Made by a program: the position numbers and the translations under genes. Positions 35,408 to 44,443 of a DNA stretch of 64,000 nucleotides are shown here, in pieces. The notes under the pieces are model-generated. The model saw only the letters and a program-made list of their open reading frames with translations. It made no database searches and had not been told where the DNA came from. The DNA comes from Neorhizobium alkalisoli (GTDB lineage Bacteria; Pseudomonadota; Alphaproteobacteria; Rhizobiales; Rhizobiaceae): NCBI RefSeq assembly GCF_002968635.1, contig NZ_PVBN01000004.1, positions 124,001 to 188,000 of the forward strand, read 5' to 3'. Numbering within the stretch: position 1 is the stretch's first letter; each line of letters opens with the position of its first letter.

Positions 35408-35690
35408 GCGGTGGGAAGTGACGCTTTCGCCAAAAGGGCAGGTGACGATCCCGAAAGAGATGCGCGAGGCTTTGAACCTTCAACCCGGCGATCAGCTGAT
35501 CTACTCGGTGGTGGACGGCGACGTGGTGTTGACGCCCAAAAACGTCAACTTCAATGATCTCGCCGGTTTGTTGGGCAAGCCTCCCAAAGGAAGCGCCACG
35601 TTGGACGAAATCGATGAGACGGTTTTGAGGGCCGGTGGCGCAAATGCGGTCGATACCGAAGATGACGGCAAAGAGGAAGCCGCAGAATGA
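35406..35690 (+). CDS. vapB: AbrB/MazE-type antitoxin (VapB), second module
   Basis: A 94-residue protein with an AbrB domain ('WEVTLSPKGQVTIPKEMREALNLQPGDQLIYSVVDGDVVLTPKN', about 3-46) and an acidic C-terminus ending DDGKEEAAE. It differs clearly from the first VapB in sequence and operator, so the modules are not recent duplicates. The last codon region overlaps the toxin ATG as ATGA. Confidence 0.87.
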   Translation: MRWEVTLSPKGQVTIPKEMREALNLQPGDQLIYSVVDGDVVLTPKNVNFNDLAGLLGKPPKGSATLDEIDETVLRAGGANAVDTEDDGKEEAAE

Positions 35691-36091
35691 CGGTTTTCGG
35701 ACTTGATACCAACGTCGTCCTTCGGCTTTTCGTGGATGACGATCCGAGGCAGCGAGCGGCAGCTCTCAAGTTCGGGGAAGGGCTTGGGCGCGATTATTTC
35801 GCCTTCATCACTCTCTTCGGATTACTGGAGCTTGATTGGGCGCTTCGCTCGCAATACGGGTTCAACAGGAAACACGTCGCGCTTGCCATAGACAGGCTGC
35901 TTCATACGCGGGGCCTGGTCGTCGAGAACCATACGCTTGTCGTGAAGGCACTGAGGCTTGTCGAAAAGAGCAATGCGGACCTTGCGGATGCCATGATTGC
36001 CAGTCGTTCTCTGGAAGAGGGCTGCCAGTCCACAAAGACTTTTGACGTGAAAGCAACCCGTAAGATCCCCGGAATGGAACTTCTCGCATGA
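35687..36091 (+). CDS. vapC: PIN-domain toxin (VapC), second module
   Basis: A 134-residue PIN ribonuclease. Acids: '[17 protein letters not shown]' (Asp), '[11 protein letters not shown]' (Glu), '[12 protein letters not shown]' (Asp pair) and '[15 protein letters not shown]' (Asp). Its stop overlaps the ruvB ATG (ATGA at 36088-36091), so ruvB translation is coupled to toxin translation. Confidence 0.86.
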   Translation: MTVFGLDTNVVLRLFVDDDPRQRAAALKFGEGLGRDYFAFITLFGLLELDWALRSQYGFNRKHVALAIDRLLHTRGLVVENHTLVVKALRLVEKSNADLADAMIASRSLEEGCQSTKTFDVKATRKIPGMELLA

Positions 36092-37128
36092 GTGAACCTG
36101 CCCGCCTGATAACGCCGGAGAAGCGGGGCGAAGACCTGGATACGACGCTGCGTCCGCAGTCGCTGGACGAGTTCACCGGCCAGGCGGAGGCGCGCGCCAA
36201 CCTGAAGGTGTTCATCGAGGCGGCCAAGAACCGCGGTGAGGCGCTCGATCACGTTCTCTTTGTCGGACCTCCCGGTCTCGGCAAGACGACGCTCGCCCAG
36301 ATCATGGCGAAAGAGCTCGGTGTGAACTTCCGCTCCACATCGGGACCGGTCATCGCCAAGGCAGGTGACCTTGCGGCTCTGCTGACCAATCTCGAAGACC
36401 GCGACGTGCTCTTCATCGACGAAATCCATCGACTGAACCCGGCGGTCGAGGAAATCCTCTATCCGGCCATGGAAGACTTCCAGCTCGACCTGATCATCGG
36501 CGAAGGACCGGCCGCACGCTCGGTAAAGATCGACCTGTCGAAATTCACGCTGGTTGCCGCCACCACCCGTCTCGGCCTCCTGACGACGCCGCTCCGCGAC
36601 CGCTTCGGCATTCCGGTGCGGCTCGCCTTCTATACGGTCGAGGAACTGGAACTGATCGTCAGGCGCGGCGCCCGGCTGATGAGCCTGCCGATGACCGATG
36701 ACGGCGCCCGGGAGATCGCCCGACGTGCCCGCGGTACGCCACGCATCGCCGGCCGGCTGCTTCGCCGCGTGCGCGATTTCGCGGAAGTGGCGAAGGCCGA
36801 GGCCGTGACCAGGGAGATCGCCGACGAGGCGCTGACGCGTCTTCTGGTCGACAATATGGGGCTGGACCAGCTCGACAAGCGCTACCTGAACATGATCGCG
36901 GTGAATTTCGGCGGCGGCCCGGTCGGCATCGAGACGATCGCTGCGGGACTTTTCGAGCCCCGCGACGCGATCGAGGACATCATCGAGCCCTATATGATCC
37001 AGCAGGGTTTTATCCAGCGCACGCCCCGCGGCCGCGTTTTGACCGCAACCGCGTGGAAACATCTGGGGCTCCAGCCGCCGAAGGATCTCGAAGCGGCGCA
37101 GTTCAGGATGAATCTCGAGGATGATTGA
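36088..37128 (+). CDS. ruvB: Holliday junction DNA helicase ATPase RuvB
   Basis: A 346-residue AAA+ motor. '[12 protein letters not shown]' linker, Walker A '[14 protein letters not shown]' (about 54-67), Walker B '[11 protein letters not shown]' (about 106-116), sensor '[18 protein letters not shown]' with the arginine finger and a winged-helix end ('[14 protein letters not shown]'-like, here [19 protein letters not shown]). It drives branch migration with RuvA. ATG overlaps the preceding vapC stop and the next gene starts directly after its stop. Confidence 0.96.
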   Translation: MSEPARLITPEKRGEDLDTTLRPQSLDEFTGQAEARANLKVFIEAAKNRGEALDHVLFVGPPGLGKTTLAQIMAKELGVNFRSTSGPVIAKAGDLAALLTNLEDRDVLFIDEIHRLNPAVEEILYPAMEDFQLDLIIGEGPAARSVKIDLSKFTLVAATTRLGLLTTPLRDRFGIPVRLAFYTVEELELIVRRGARLMSLPMTDDGAREIARRARGTPRIAGRLLRRVRDFAEVAKAEAVTREIADEALTRLLVDNMGLDQLDKRYLNMIAVNFGGGPVGIETIAAGLFEPRDAIEDIIEPYMIQQGFIQRTPRGRVLTATAWKHLGLQPPKDLEAAQFRMNLEDD

Positions 37129-38025
37129 GTGATCACCCGCCGCGGGCTCTTCAAGACGCTTGGCACCAGCCTCGCAGCTACGGTGGCGCTTGCCGGCTAT
37201 GCGGTGGCGGAACCGTTGTTCCGCCTGAGGATTGCCCGCTATGCGCTCACGCCGCCCGGATGGACGCCCGGCCTGAAACTGCGGGTCGTTGCCCTGGCGG
37301 ATTTCCACGCGTGCCAGCCGTGGATGACTGCCGACCGGATCGCCTCGATCTGCCGGCAGGCGAATGCGCTTCAGCCGGACGTGATCCTGTTGCTTGGTGA
37401 TTATGTCTCTGGCATGCGCCTCGTGCTGGATCAGGTGAAACCCGAGCTGTGGGCCAAGGCGCTATCGACCTTGCAGGCGCCGCTCGGGGTCCATGCCGTG
37501 CTTGGCAACCACGACTGGTGGGAGGATCCGGAAGTCCAGGCGAATGGCGACGGCATTCCCTTCGCTCGGCGGGCGTTGGAAGAAGCAGGTATTCCCGTCT
37601 ACAGCAATCGCTCGGTGCGGCTCGAAAAAGACGGCAAAGCTTTCTGGCTGGCGGGCCTCGAGGATCAGATCGGCATTCTGCCGAACCGGAAGATCGGCCG
37701 CTGGGGACATGGCAAGCATGATCTTGCCGCCACGCTCGCGCAGGTGAGCGACGATGCGCCGGTCATCCTCATGGCGCACGAGCCGGATATTTTCCCGAAA
37801 GTGCCCGATCGCGTTACGCTCACCCTTTGCGGTCACACCCATGGGGGTCAGGTGCGGTTGTTCGGCTACGCGCCGGTCGTGCCGTCGCGGTTTGGCGATC
37901 GTTATGTTTACGGCCATGTGCAGGAAGGCCGCCGCAACATCATTATCTCCGGCGGGCTTGGCTGTTCCGGACTGCCGATCCGTTTCGGCGCCCCGCCGGA
38001 AATCGTCGCCATCGAGCTGGGGTAA
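37129..38025 (+). CDS. Tat-exported metallophosphoesterase (YkuE-like)
   Basis: A 298-residue protein with a twin-arginine signal 'MITRRGLFKTLGTSLAATVA' and a calcineurin-fold catalytic part: 'ALADFHACQP' (D-x-H), 'LLLGDYVSG' (GD), 'AVLGNHDWWEDP' (GNHD, about 128-131), 'LMAHEPDIF' and 'LCGHTHGGQVRLFG' (GHTH). Substrates of this group may be nucleotides or lipid head groups in the periplasm. GTG 37129 directly follows the ruvB stop. Confidence 0.87.
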   Translation: MITRRGLFKTLGTSLAATVALAGYAVAEPLFRLRIARYALTPPGWTPGLKLRVVALADFHACQPWMTADRIASICRQANALQPDVILLLGDYVSGMRLVLDQVKPELWAKALSTLQAPLGVHAVLGNHDWWEDPEVQANGDGIPFARRALEEAGIPVYSNRSVRLEKDGKAFWLAGLEDQIGILPNRKIGRWGHGKHDLAATLAQVSDDAPVILMAHEPDIFPKVPDRVTLTLCGHTHGGQVRLFGYAPVVPSRFGDRYVYGHVQEGRRNIIISGGLGCSGLPIRFGAPPEIVAIELG

Positions 38026-38030
38026 CCCGC

Positions 38031-38546
38031 ATGGCGGAGCGAACCCTCATCCGCATCAAGACCGATGCCAGCCAGGCTTTCCAGATGCGCATCGCCGGGC
38101 TCGGCTTTCGCGACGGGCATGTGCTGGTGCATCGGGCGGTGCACGAAGCCTTCTGGACATTTCCCGGCGGCCGGGCGGAGATCGGCGAGACCTCGCAGGA
38201 GACCCTGAAGCGCGAGATGATCGAGGAACTCGGCGTCGAGGTGAGGGTCGGCCGCCTGCTCTGGTCGGTCGAGAACTTCTTCCACTACGAAGATCGCGAC
38301 TGGCATGAATTCGGGCTCTATTACCTGATGGATCTGCCGGCGCAGTTTCCGTTCCACCCGACCGACATCGTTCATCGGGTCGCTGACGGACATGAGCTGG
38401 AATTCAAATGGGTGCCGGCGACCACGGCAGCACTCAGGGCGCTCGACATACCGCCCTATTTCATTGCCGAAGAGATCGAGACACTGCCGGAAAGCCCGCG
38501 CCATCTTGTCTGGCGCGACGGCGATCTCGACAATATCCGGTCCTGA
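38031..38546 (+). CDS. Nudix hydrolase
   Basis: A 171-residue protein with a perfect Nudix box starting at about 45: G-x5-E-x7-REMIEELGV. The N-terminal 'FRDGHVLVHRAVHEAFWTFPGG' strand fits the fold. It would hydrolyse a nucleoside diphosphate linked to some moiety; the substrate is not evident. It follows the phosphoesterase by five bases. Confidence 0.87.
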   Translation: MAERTLIRIKTDASQAFQMRIAGLGFRDGHVLVHRAVHEAFWTFPGGRAEIGETSQETLKREMIEELGVEVRVGRLLWSVENFFHYEDRDWHEFGLYYLMDLPAQFPFHPTDIVHRVADGHELEFKWVPATTAALRALDIPPYFIAEEIETLPESPRHLVWRDGDLDNIRS

Positions 38547-38602
38547 CCCTTGGAACATCTTTGCACGACACTCCGTTCTCCTGCGCAAGAAGGGAGAACG
38601 CC

Positions 38603-38749
38603 ATGGAGAACATCCGGACCGGAAACGGACTCGAATGGAATGACGGCCGCGCCAGGGTCGATAAGAGAGAACCTGTCTTCTTCATTGAGGGGGAGGCCGG
38701 CGGTCACTTTGTGAGAAACCAGCCGGAGCTAAAGAAGAGCCATGGCTGA
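38603..38749 (+). CDS. Hypothetical 48-residue protein
   Basis: Begins MENIRTGNGLEWNDGRARVD, with AGGGAG six bases upstream of the ATG. No known family, no membrane segment. Its stop overlaps the ATG of the next gene (38742), which favours a real coupled gene; coding status is otherwise unproven. Confidence 0.45.
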   Translation: MENIRTGNGLEWNDGRARVDKREPVFFIEGEAGGHFVRNQPELKKSHG

Positions 38750-39128
38750 GCAGCATATCGACCATACGCCGCCTGCCGAAGTGGCTGCGGCCGCACAAAA
38801 GGGGCTGGAGTTGCGGGCAAAGTTCCGCCGCGGCGGAACGACAGTCGGCATCGCCCGAGCCCGGGACCTGAAGAACCGCAGAGCGCTTTCCGACAAGACG
38901 GTGAAAAAGATGGTGAGCTATTTCCATCGTCACAAGGTGGACAAGCGGGCGGAGAATTTCGGAAACGACGAGAGCCCGTCGACCGGTTATATCGCCTGGT
39001 TGCTCTGGGGCGGCGATGCGGGCCAGAGATGGGCCGAAGAGCACAAGAAGGCGATCGAAAACGCCAAGGAGAACGCAAAGATGCGGCGTTTCACCCGATC
39101 GCACCAGGAGAATGTGCAAAATCCCTGA
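38742..39128 (+). CDS. Phage-related helical protein of unknown function
   Basis: A 128-residue basic protein. The stretch 'GLELRAKFRRGGTTVGIARARDLKNRRALSDKTVKKMVSYFHRHKVDK' followed by 'STGYIAWLLWGGDAGQRWAE' is a module I associate with prophage and phage head-gene proteins, often attached to maturation proteases; here it stands alone. Its last 38 bases overlap the end of sqdC on the other strand. There are no other phage genes nearby, so it is likely a domesticated or stray gene. Confidence 0.6.
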   Translation: MAEQHIDHTPPAEVAAAAQKGLELRAKFRRGGTTVGIARARDLKNRRALSDKTVKKMVSYFHRHKVDKRAENFGNDESPSTGYIAWLLWGGDAGQRWAEEHKKAIENAKENAKMRRFTRSHQENVQNP

Positions 39129-39978
39129 CGGTTTGCCGCAGGAGCTCGATGCCGCCCGGCTTCCAGCCCAGTGCCTGTATCTTCGTGGTCGACATGGCGT
39201 TCACCGCGCTACGGTCGGCCGGCGCTGGTAGCGGATGCGGACAGTGGGACAGGCAGCCGAGGATTTCGCGCGTATCGGTCAGCACGTCGGAAACGTTGAA
39301 GACCTGGCCGTCGATGATGCCTGCCTCGGTTTCCAGCATCAGGCGAACCGCGGTGGCCACATCGCCGCCGTGAACCTCCGTCCCAGCACGAGCCGCGACG
39401 GGGCGGCCGGCGAGATAATCCGCCATCAGCGCGTCCCATTTGTTCGGCTGCAGATTGCCGTATACGCCCGTCAGCCGGAGGCTGGCGGTGGTCAAGCCCG
39501 GTTGCGATAACGCTGCGAGCGCCCGTTCGCCGTCGAGCTTCATTTCACCATAGAGACTGTCGGGCCGCAGCACGAGGCTTTCAGTGATCTCCGTGCCGGA
39601 TGGCAGGCCGTCATAAACGGCACGGCTGGAGAGAAAGACCGCCCGCCGCGTTCCGGCTCGCCGCGCCGTTTCGAAAAGCTTGACGCTGCCGTCGAGGTTC
39701 AGCCGGCGGAAGCGGGCGGGGTCGTCACCTTCTCCGCCGCGATACTTCCCCGGAATATGATCAAACGCCGCGTGGACGAAGAAATAGGCGTCATCGAAGG
39801 CTTCGATCTGGTCGGCGTCAGGCTCCAAAGAAAGCGGCACGAAGCCGACCGGCCTTGAGAAAACGCCCGGCGCGGGTGGCATACGGCCGCCGACAATCAC
39901 CTTGTATCCGGCGCAAAGCAGTCCCTCGACGATATAGCGGCCTACCAGGCCCGTCCCACCCGAGACCAGGACTTTCAT
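39091..39978 (-). CDS. sqdC: SqdC-like NAD-dependent epimerase/dehydratase of the sulfolipid operon
   Basis: A 295-residue extended short-chain dehydrogenase: Rossmann 'MKVLVSGGTGLVGRYIVEGL', 'YFFVHAAFDH', the Ser of 'VFLSSRAVYDGLP' and the Y-x3-K of 'SLYGEMKLDGERAL' (about 150-155). Identified as SqdC from its place in sqdB-sqdD-sqdC, the order known in Sinorhizobium. Its precise reaction in that pathway is unproven. The ATG overlaps the sqdD stop (ATGA). A longer reading to 40002 is unlikely. Confidence 0.78.
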   Translation of the reverse strand: MKVLVSGGTGLVGRYIVEGLLCAGYKVIVGGRMPPAPGVFSRPVGFVPLSLEPDADQIEAFDDAYFFVHAAFDHIPGKYRGGEGDDPARFRRLNLDGSVKLFETARRAGTRRAVFLSSRAVYDGLPSGTEITESLVLRPDSLYGEMKLDGERALAALSQPGLTTASLRLTGVYGNLQPNKWDALMADYLAGRPVAARAGTEVHGGDVATAVRLMLETEAGIIDGQVFNVSDVLTDTREILGCLSHCPHPLPAPADRSAVNAMSTTKIQALGWKPGGIELLRQTVRDFAHSPGAIG

Positions 39979-40787
39979 GCCCGTTCTCCGGGCTTCGGCC
40001 ACAAGCCGAGATCCGGCAGGTCGCGGTCTTCATAAAAGGCGTGCCAGAGGTCGATCAGTGGTCGCAACCGGTCGGCTTTCGGGTGATCCTTCTCCCAAGG
40101 CTTTTCATATTGATAGTGGAGCACGGCGATACTCTCCCAATCCCACAGCGCCGGCATGTTGAACCACACATATTGCAGCGTGTTCATGAAGACCGGCAGG
40201 CCGTGCCAGTCGGGGAAAAATGCCTCCAAGAACGTCTGGTCGGTGCGGCGCCAGAAGGCGTCCGGCTGGTCGAGCGCGGCCAGCATTTTGACAAATGTCT
40301 CCGTCGAAGGCTTTGCGACGAAGACGCCGGAGTTCAGTCGGTGGAAGTCGGCGAGGCTCTCGTAGACATTCGGAGCAGCGGAAAATTCCGGATAGGCGAA
40401 CAGTTTGTCGATGGGTTTCAGCACCAATGCGTCCGCATCGATGAAGACCACCTTGTCATATTCGACGAGCTGCCAGAGCCGGAGCTTGCAGAAATTGTCG
40501 AGCGGCGTGTGGAAGTCCGGCTTGCGGCCCTTGGTGAAAGGGGCTGTTCCGTGCAGCCTGTTTCTGCCGTGCTGCTCGTTAAAGGCGTCCGAGAGCGGCA
40601 GGTGATCGGTTTGGATAAGACGGCAGCCGAGAGTTTCGAGCGGCGCAAGCGCGTCCTGCGAAACACCGTCGGTGTGCAGCACGGCGATGTCCGCCACCGT
40701 GCCCGTCCGCCGGATCGAGCGGGCGAGCGCCACGGCGCCCATGGCGTAATCGGCATTGGTTACAAGCGTGACGAAAGCGTTATTCAT
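39975..40787 (-). CDS. sqdD: SqdD-like glycosyltransferase (GT8, glycogenin type)
   Basis: A 270-residue GT-A-fold transferase: 'AFVTLVTNADYAMGAVALARSI', the DXD motif in 'YDKVVFIDADALVLKPID' (about 104-121), 'RLNSGVFVAKPS' and 'TDQTFLEAFFPDW'. Glycogenin-like GT8 enzymes are the SqdD members of the bacterial sulfolipid operon and probably transfer sulfoquinovose to diacylglycerol. ATG 40787; a GTG six codons upstream (40805) is an alternative. Coupled to sqdC by a 4-base overlap. Confidence 0.82.
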   Translation of the reverse strand: MNNAFVTLVTNADYAMGAVALARSIRRTGTVADIAVLHTDGVSQDALAPLETLGCRLIQTDHLPLSDAFNEQHGRNRLHGTAPFTKGRKPDFHTPLDNFCKLRLWQLVEYDKVVFIDADALVLKPIDKLFAYPEFSAAPNVYESLADFHRLNSGVFVAKPSTETFVKMLAALDQPDAFWRRTDQTFLEAFFPDWHGLPVFMNTLQYVWFNMPALWDWESIAVLHYQYEKPWEKDHPKADRLRPLIDLWHAFYEDRDLPDLGLWPKPGERA

Positions 40788-40824
40788 AGGTTTCGCGCTC
40801 TTCACACCCTCGGCATTTTCAACA

Positions 40825-42045
40825 TCACGAGACCGATTTCAGCCGCTTGCCTTCCGGGTCGTGCTCGACCTTGATCGCGATATCCTTGGTCCAGGCGGAA
40901 ACGGCCGGAACGCGAGTCCTGTCAACACGATAGGCGTATTTCTTCGCAACATCGACGATCTCGCCCAACAGCCCTTCGCCGAGCGTCGTCGGCTCGAGCC
41001 CGAGGCCCAGGAATTTCTCGTTCTTGACGATCAGGTCGTTTTCCGGCGCTTCCTTGCGCGGGTTCGGCAGCCAGGCGATCTTCGAACCGGTCATTTTCGC
41101 GATCATTTCCGCCAGATCACGGACCCTATGGGTCTCCGTCATCTGGTTGAATATCTCGACGCGGCTACCGCGGACAGGCGGGTTCTTCAGTGCAATTTCG
41201 ATGCAGCGGACCGAATCCTGAATGTGGATGAAGGCGCGCGTCTGGCCGCCGGTACCGTGGACGGTGAGGGGATAACCGATCGCCGCCTGGATGAGAAAAC
41301 GATTCAAGACAGTCCCGTAATCCCCGTCATAATCGAATCTATTGATCAATTGGGTGTGGCGGCGGGTCTGCTCGGTATGGGTGCCCCAGACGATACCCTG
41401 ATGCAGGTCGGTGATCCTGAGGCCGTCGTTCTTCGCGTAGAACTGGAAGAGGAGTTGATCCAGGCACTTGGTCATGTGGTAGATCGAGCCGGGATTGGCG
41501 GGGTAGAGGATTTCCTGTGAGACCGCCCGCCCGTCCGCCGTCTCGATGCCGACCGGGAGATATCCTTCCGGGATCGCGGCGCCGACCGTCGAATAGCCGT
41601 AGACGCCCATGGTGCCGAGATGCACCAGATGCGCATCGAGGTCGAGTTCGACCAGCGCATTCAGAAGATTATGGGTGGCGTTGACGTTGTTGTTGACGGT
41701 GTAGTTCTTGTGGCGGTCGCTCTTCATCGAATAGGGCGCGGCGCGCTGCTCGGCGAAATGGACGATGGCGTCCGGCCGATGTTTTCCCAGCCATCCCTTC
41801 AGAAGTTCGTAGTCCCTGGCGAGATCGATCAGATGGAAGTGGATGCGCCGGCCGGTTTCGGCATGCCAGATGCGGGTGCGCTCCTGGATGGAATCCATCG
41901 GGGTCAGCGACTGGACGCCGAGTTCGGTATCGATCCAGCGGCGGGAGAGGTTGTCGAGGATATGGATCTCGTGACCGGCATCGGACAGGTGGAGCGATGT
42001 CGGCCAGCCGACGAAACCGTCGCCGCCCAGGACTGCTATCTTCAT
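40825..42045 (-). CDS. sqdB: UDP-sulfoquinovose synthase
   Basis: A 406-residue extended SDR enzyme that makes UDP-sulfoquinovose from UDP-glucose and sulfite, the first committed step of SQDG formation. SqdB hallmarks: 'VLGGDGFVGWPTSLHLSDAG', 'ILDNLSRRWID', 'HFAEQRAAPYSMKSDRHKNYT', 'HLVHLGTMGVYG', 'SIYHMTKCLDQLLFQFY' (Tyr-x3-Lys), 'TDLHQGIVWG' and 'VHGTGGQTRAFIHIQDSVRC'. First gene of sqdBDC. Confidence 0.92.
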   Translation of the reverse strand: MKIAVLGGDGFVGWPTSLHLSDAGHEIHILDNLSRRWIDTELGVQSLTPMDSIQERTRIWHAETGRRIHFHLIDLARDYELLKGWLGKHRPDAIVHFAEQRAAPYSMKSDRHKNYTVNNNVNATHNLLNALVELDLDAHLVHLGTMGVYGYSTVGAAIPEGYLPVGIETADGRAVSQEILYPANPGSIYHMTKCLDQLLFQFYAKNDGLRITDLHQGIVWGTHTEQTRRHTQLINRFDYDGDYGTVLNRFLIQAAIGYPLTVHGTGGQTRAFIHIQDSVRCIEIALKNPPVRGSRVEIFNQMTETHRVRDLAEMIAKMTGSKIAWLPNPRKEAPENDLIVKNEKFLGLGLEPTTLGEGLLGEIVDVAKKYAYRVDRTRVPAVSAWTKDIAIKVEHDPEGKRLKSVS

Positions 42046-42180
42046 GATGGAGTCTCCGCTGGTTTTTGGAACATTTCCTGATAGGGAGGAAGTGTGACAG
42101 GACTTAGTTCGGTCCCTAGAAACTGGAACGGTGTCCCACGCTCATCCAGTGGTGGAACAGGAATTTTCCAAGGCAAGCTT

Positions 42181-42636
42181 ATGCAGGAACACAATTTTTT
42201 GTTATCGGGCGAATTGATCGAAGGTGGCCATCGGCTTCTCCAGCGCGTCTATTACGAGGACACCGACTTTTCCGGTCTCGTCTATCATGCCCGCTACCTG
42301 CACTTCCTGGAGCGCGGCCGCACCGACTATCTGCGCTGCCTCGGCTGCGAGCAGAGCGCGCTTCTCTCTGCCGATGAAGAGGGCCTCGTCTTTGTCGTCC
42401 ACCGGATGGAGATCGACTTCAAGCAACCGGCCCGCATGGATGATATCCTGACCATCCAGACGGTGACGGAAAAGGCGGGCGGCGCCAAGATGGTGCTCAA
42501 CCAGGAGATCAGACGCGGCGAGACGCTGCTGATCGCCGCCAAGGTCGTGATCGCCGTCATCAACAAGCACGGACGTCCGCGCCGGCTGCCGGAAGCGATC
42601 GCGGAGAAGTTTCTGGGGCATCCGGTCGGCCAATAA
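42181..42636 (+). CDS. ybgC: Tol-Pal-associated acyl-CoA thioesterase YbgC
   Basis: A 151-residue hot-dog-fold thioesterase with the signature 'VYYEDTDFSGLVYHARYLHFLERGRTDYLR' region (catalytic Asp at about 29). YbgC acts on short or malonyl-type acyl-CoA and is the usual first gene of the tol-pal cluster; here an LprI-like gene on the other strand lies between it and tolQ. Confidence 0.92.
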   Translation: MQEHNFLLSGELIEGGHRLLQRVYYEDTDFSGLVYHARYLHFLERGRTDYLRCLGCEQSALLSADEEGLVFVVHRMEIDFKQPARMDDILTIQTVTEKAGGAKMVLNQEIRRGETLLIAAKVVIAVINKHGRPRRLPEAIAEKFLGHPVGQ

Positions 42637-42662
42637 AGATCGGGCTGGTCCCGAAATGGCGC

Positions 42663-43349
42663 CTATCGCCCGCCGCACATATGCTGCGAATCGCCCATCG
42701 CCCAACTCTGGCCGGTGCGGGTGTTGGTGGTGAAATATCCCCGGCCGCGATCGTCACCCGGCGGGCAGCGATGCGGTAGGGAGATCAGGCACATCGTCAC
42801 CCCGTCGCCGGGCTTCGAGGCAATCAGCGCCTCCTCGCGACCATAGGAAACCTGATAACCGTCATTGGCGAATTCGATACCGGTCCCGCTATCGTAGTCC
42901 TCGGGCAGCGGCGGGTCGTTGTCGCCGATACGGGGATGGACGGAGGTGACCTTGGTTTCGACGCACTGGCCGATCTTTGCCGGCAATGTGGGAGAGGCCT
43001 TCGCTCGTCCGCCCGCAATCGTGTTGGCGGTGATGTCTTGCGGAAGATCCTCCAGGTCACCGAGCGTCTCGATGACGGCGACATAGGTTGCGAGGACGCA
43101 GGCGCGATTCGCGCCGCAGGTTTTTCTGTCGGCGAGAAAGTCGCGTGACGTCTCAAGCGTCAGGTCCGGGTCACGTTCTTTCGCCTTGGCGTGGATCTCG
43201 GCGAGCCGCGTATCGAGCGATGAGAGGAGCGGATCCTTGCAGACGGTCCGCTCGTCGGGCGCAAGGCCGCCCTTGTTGCATGCGAAAGAAGCGGGGTGGA
43301 CCGATGTCGCCATCAGTACGAACAAGATTATCGTCAATGCGCGCCACAT
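42663..43349 (-). CDS. Exported LprI/DUF1311-like protein
   Basis: A 228-residue protein with signal peptide 'MWRALTIILFVLMATSVHPA'. Residues 20-95 ('SFACNKGGLAPDERTVCKDPLLSSLDTRLAEIH' and 'FLADRKTCGANRACVLATYVAVIE') carry the four-cysteine LprI N-terminal pattern; LprI proteins can inhibit lysozyme. The C-terminal half is a cysteine-paired beta-rich region of unknown type. It interrupts ybgC-tolQ on the opposite strand. Confidence 0.7.
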   Translation of the reverse strand: MWRALTIILFVLMATSVHPASFACNKGGLAPDERTVCKDPLLSSLDTRLAEIHAKAKERDPDLTLETSRDFLADRKTCGANRACVLATYVAVIETLGDLEDLPQDITANTIAGGRAKASPTLPAKIGQCVETKVTSVHPRIGDNDPPLPEDYDSGTGIEFANDGYQVSYGREEALIASKPGDGVTMCLISLPHRCPPGDDRGRGYFTTNTRTGQSWAMGDSQHMCGGR

Positions 43350-43696
43350 GCTGTGCCTGCCGCTCCGGTTTCAAAGTTTCGCGGCACCACAAGTACAAAA
43401 ATCCGATTTGTTTTCCATCAGATTTCAGGTGCGCTGCAAGTGAATTCCCAAGGAGACCGCGGTCGCGACTGTAACGCATTCTTAACGATAATGATGTCTT
43501 ACTGGCTTGTGAGGAATTTGTGCAACGCACGCCTTCCTTTGACCAAAATTGAAAGCGAGAAGCCAAGCTGGAAACTCAGGGTATCTTGGGGTTAAGGCAG
43601 GCGCACCCGGCGATCAACGACATTCTCGCGAGAGCGCGCTTTTGAACCCGCCCGGTCCTTACAAGCCGGGCGTTTGGATTCGGGGATAGTAGGTAG
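43350..43696. other. Gap upstream of tolQ with leader hairpin
   Basis: 347 bases holding the promoters of tolQ and of the divergent LprI-like gene. A CGCCCGG/CCGGGCG stem (43649-43655 with 43666-43672) lies 25 bases before the tolQ start and could affect its translation. No gene seen. Confidence 0.5.
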
Positions 43697-44416
43697 ATGG
43701 AACACGAAGTTTTGGCGGCAGCGGCGAGCGACGTCAGCCTCTGGTCGCTGTTCATGCAGGCCGGTCTGGTCGTCAAGCTGGTCATGATCGGTCTGATCGG
43801 TGCGTCGGTCTGGACCTGGGCGATCGTCATCGACAAATACGTGAGCTTTGGCAAGGCCAAGCGCCAGTTCGATCAGTTCGAACAGGTCTTCTGGTCCGGC
43901 CAGTCGCTCGAAGAACTTTATCGTACACTTTCGGAGCGTCAGAACAACGGGCTTGCCGCCATCTTCGTCGCCGCCATGCGGGAATGGAAGAAGAGCTTCG
44001 AGCGCGGCGCGCGCTCGCCGATCGGTCTGCAGATGCGTATCGACCGGGCTATGGACGTGACCATGGCGCGGGAAGCTGAAACCTATGAAGCCCGTCTCGG
44101 CTCGCTGGCGACGATCGGTTCGGCCGGTCCGTTCATCGGCCTCTTCGGTACGGTCGTCGGCATCATGACGTCGTTCCAGGCGATCGCCGGTTCGAAGTCC
44201 ACCAATCTTGCGGTCGTGGCGCCCGGTATCGCCGAGGCACTGCTTGCTACCGCGATCGGCCTCGTCGCCGCTATCCCGGCGGTCATCGCCTACAACAAGT
44301 TCACCGCCGATGCCGGCAAGCTCTCTGCTCGCATGGAAGGTTTCGCCGACGAGTTCTCGGCCATCCTGTCGCGCCAGATCGACGAGAAGCTGCAGCCGCG
44401 TCAGGCGGCGCAGTAA
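43697..44416 (+). CDS. tolQ: Tol-Pal system proton channel subunit TolQ
   Basis: A 239-residue inner membrane protein with three helices (about 20-45, 138-162, 170-195), with 'GSAGPFIGLFGTVVGIMTSF' and 'APGIAEALLATAIGLVAAIPAVIAYN' the conserved pore helices. TolQ with TolR uses the proton gradient to energise TolA, which recruits Pal for outer membrane constriction. Starts the tolQRAB run. Confidence 0.95.
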   Translation: MEHEVLAAAASDVSLWSLFMQAGLVVKLVMIGLIGASVWTWAIVIDKYVSFGKAKRQFDQFEQVFWSGQSLEELYRTLSERQNNGLAAIFVAAMREWKKSFERGARSPIGLQMRIDRAMDVTMAREAETYEARLGSLATIGSAGPFIGLFGTVVGIMTSFQAIAGSKSTNLAVVAPGIAEALLATAIGLVAAIPAVIAYNKFTADAGKLSARMEGFADEFSAILSRQIDEKLQPRQAAQ

Positions 44417-44443
44417 ACGGTTGAAGCCAAGGAGTAATCTCTC

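Noticed and set aside
35902..37308. 468-codon minus-strand open frame
   Set aside because: Antisense to ruvB and the end of vapC.
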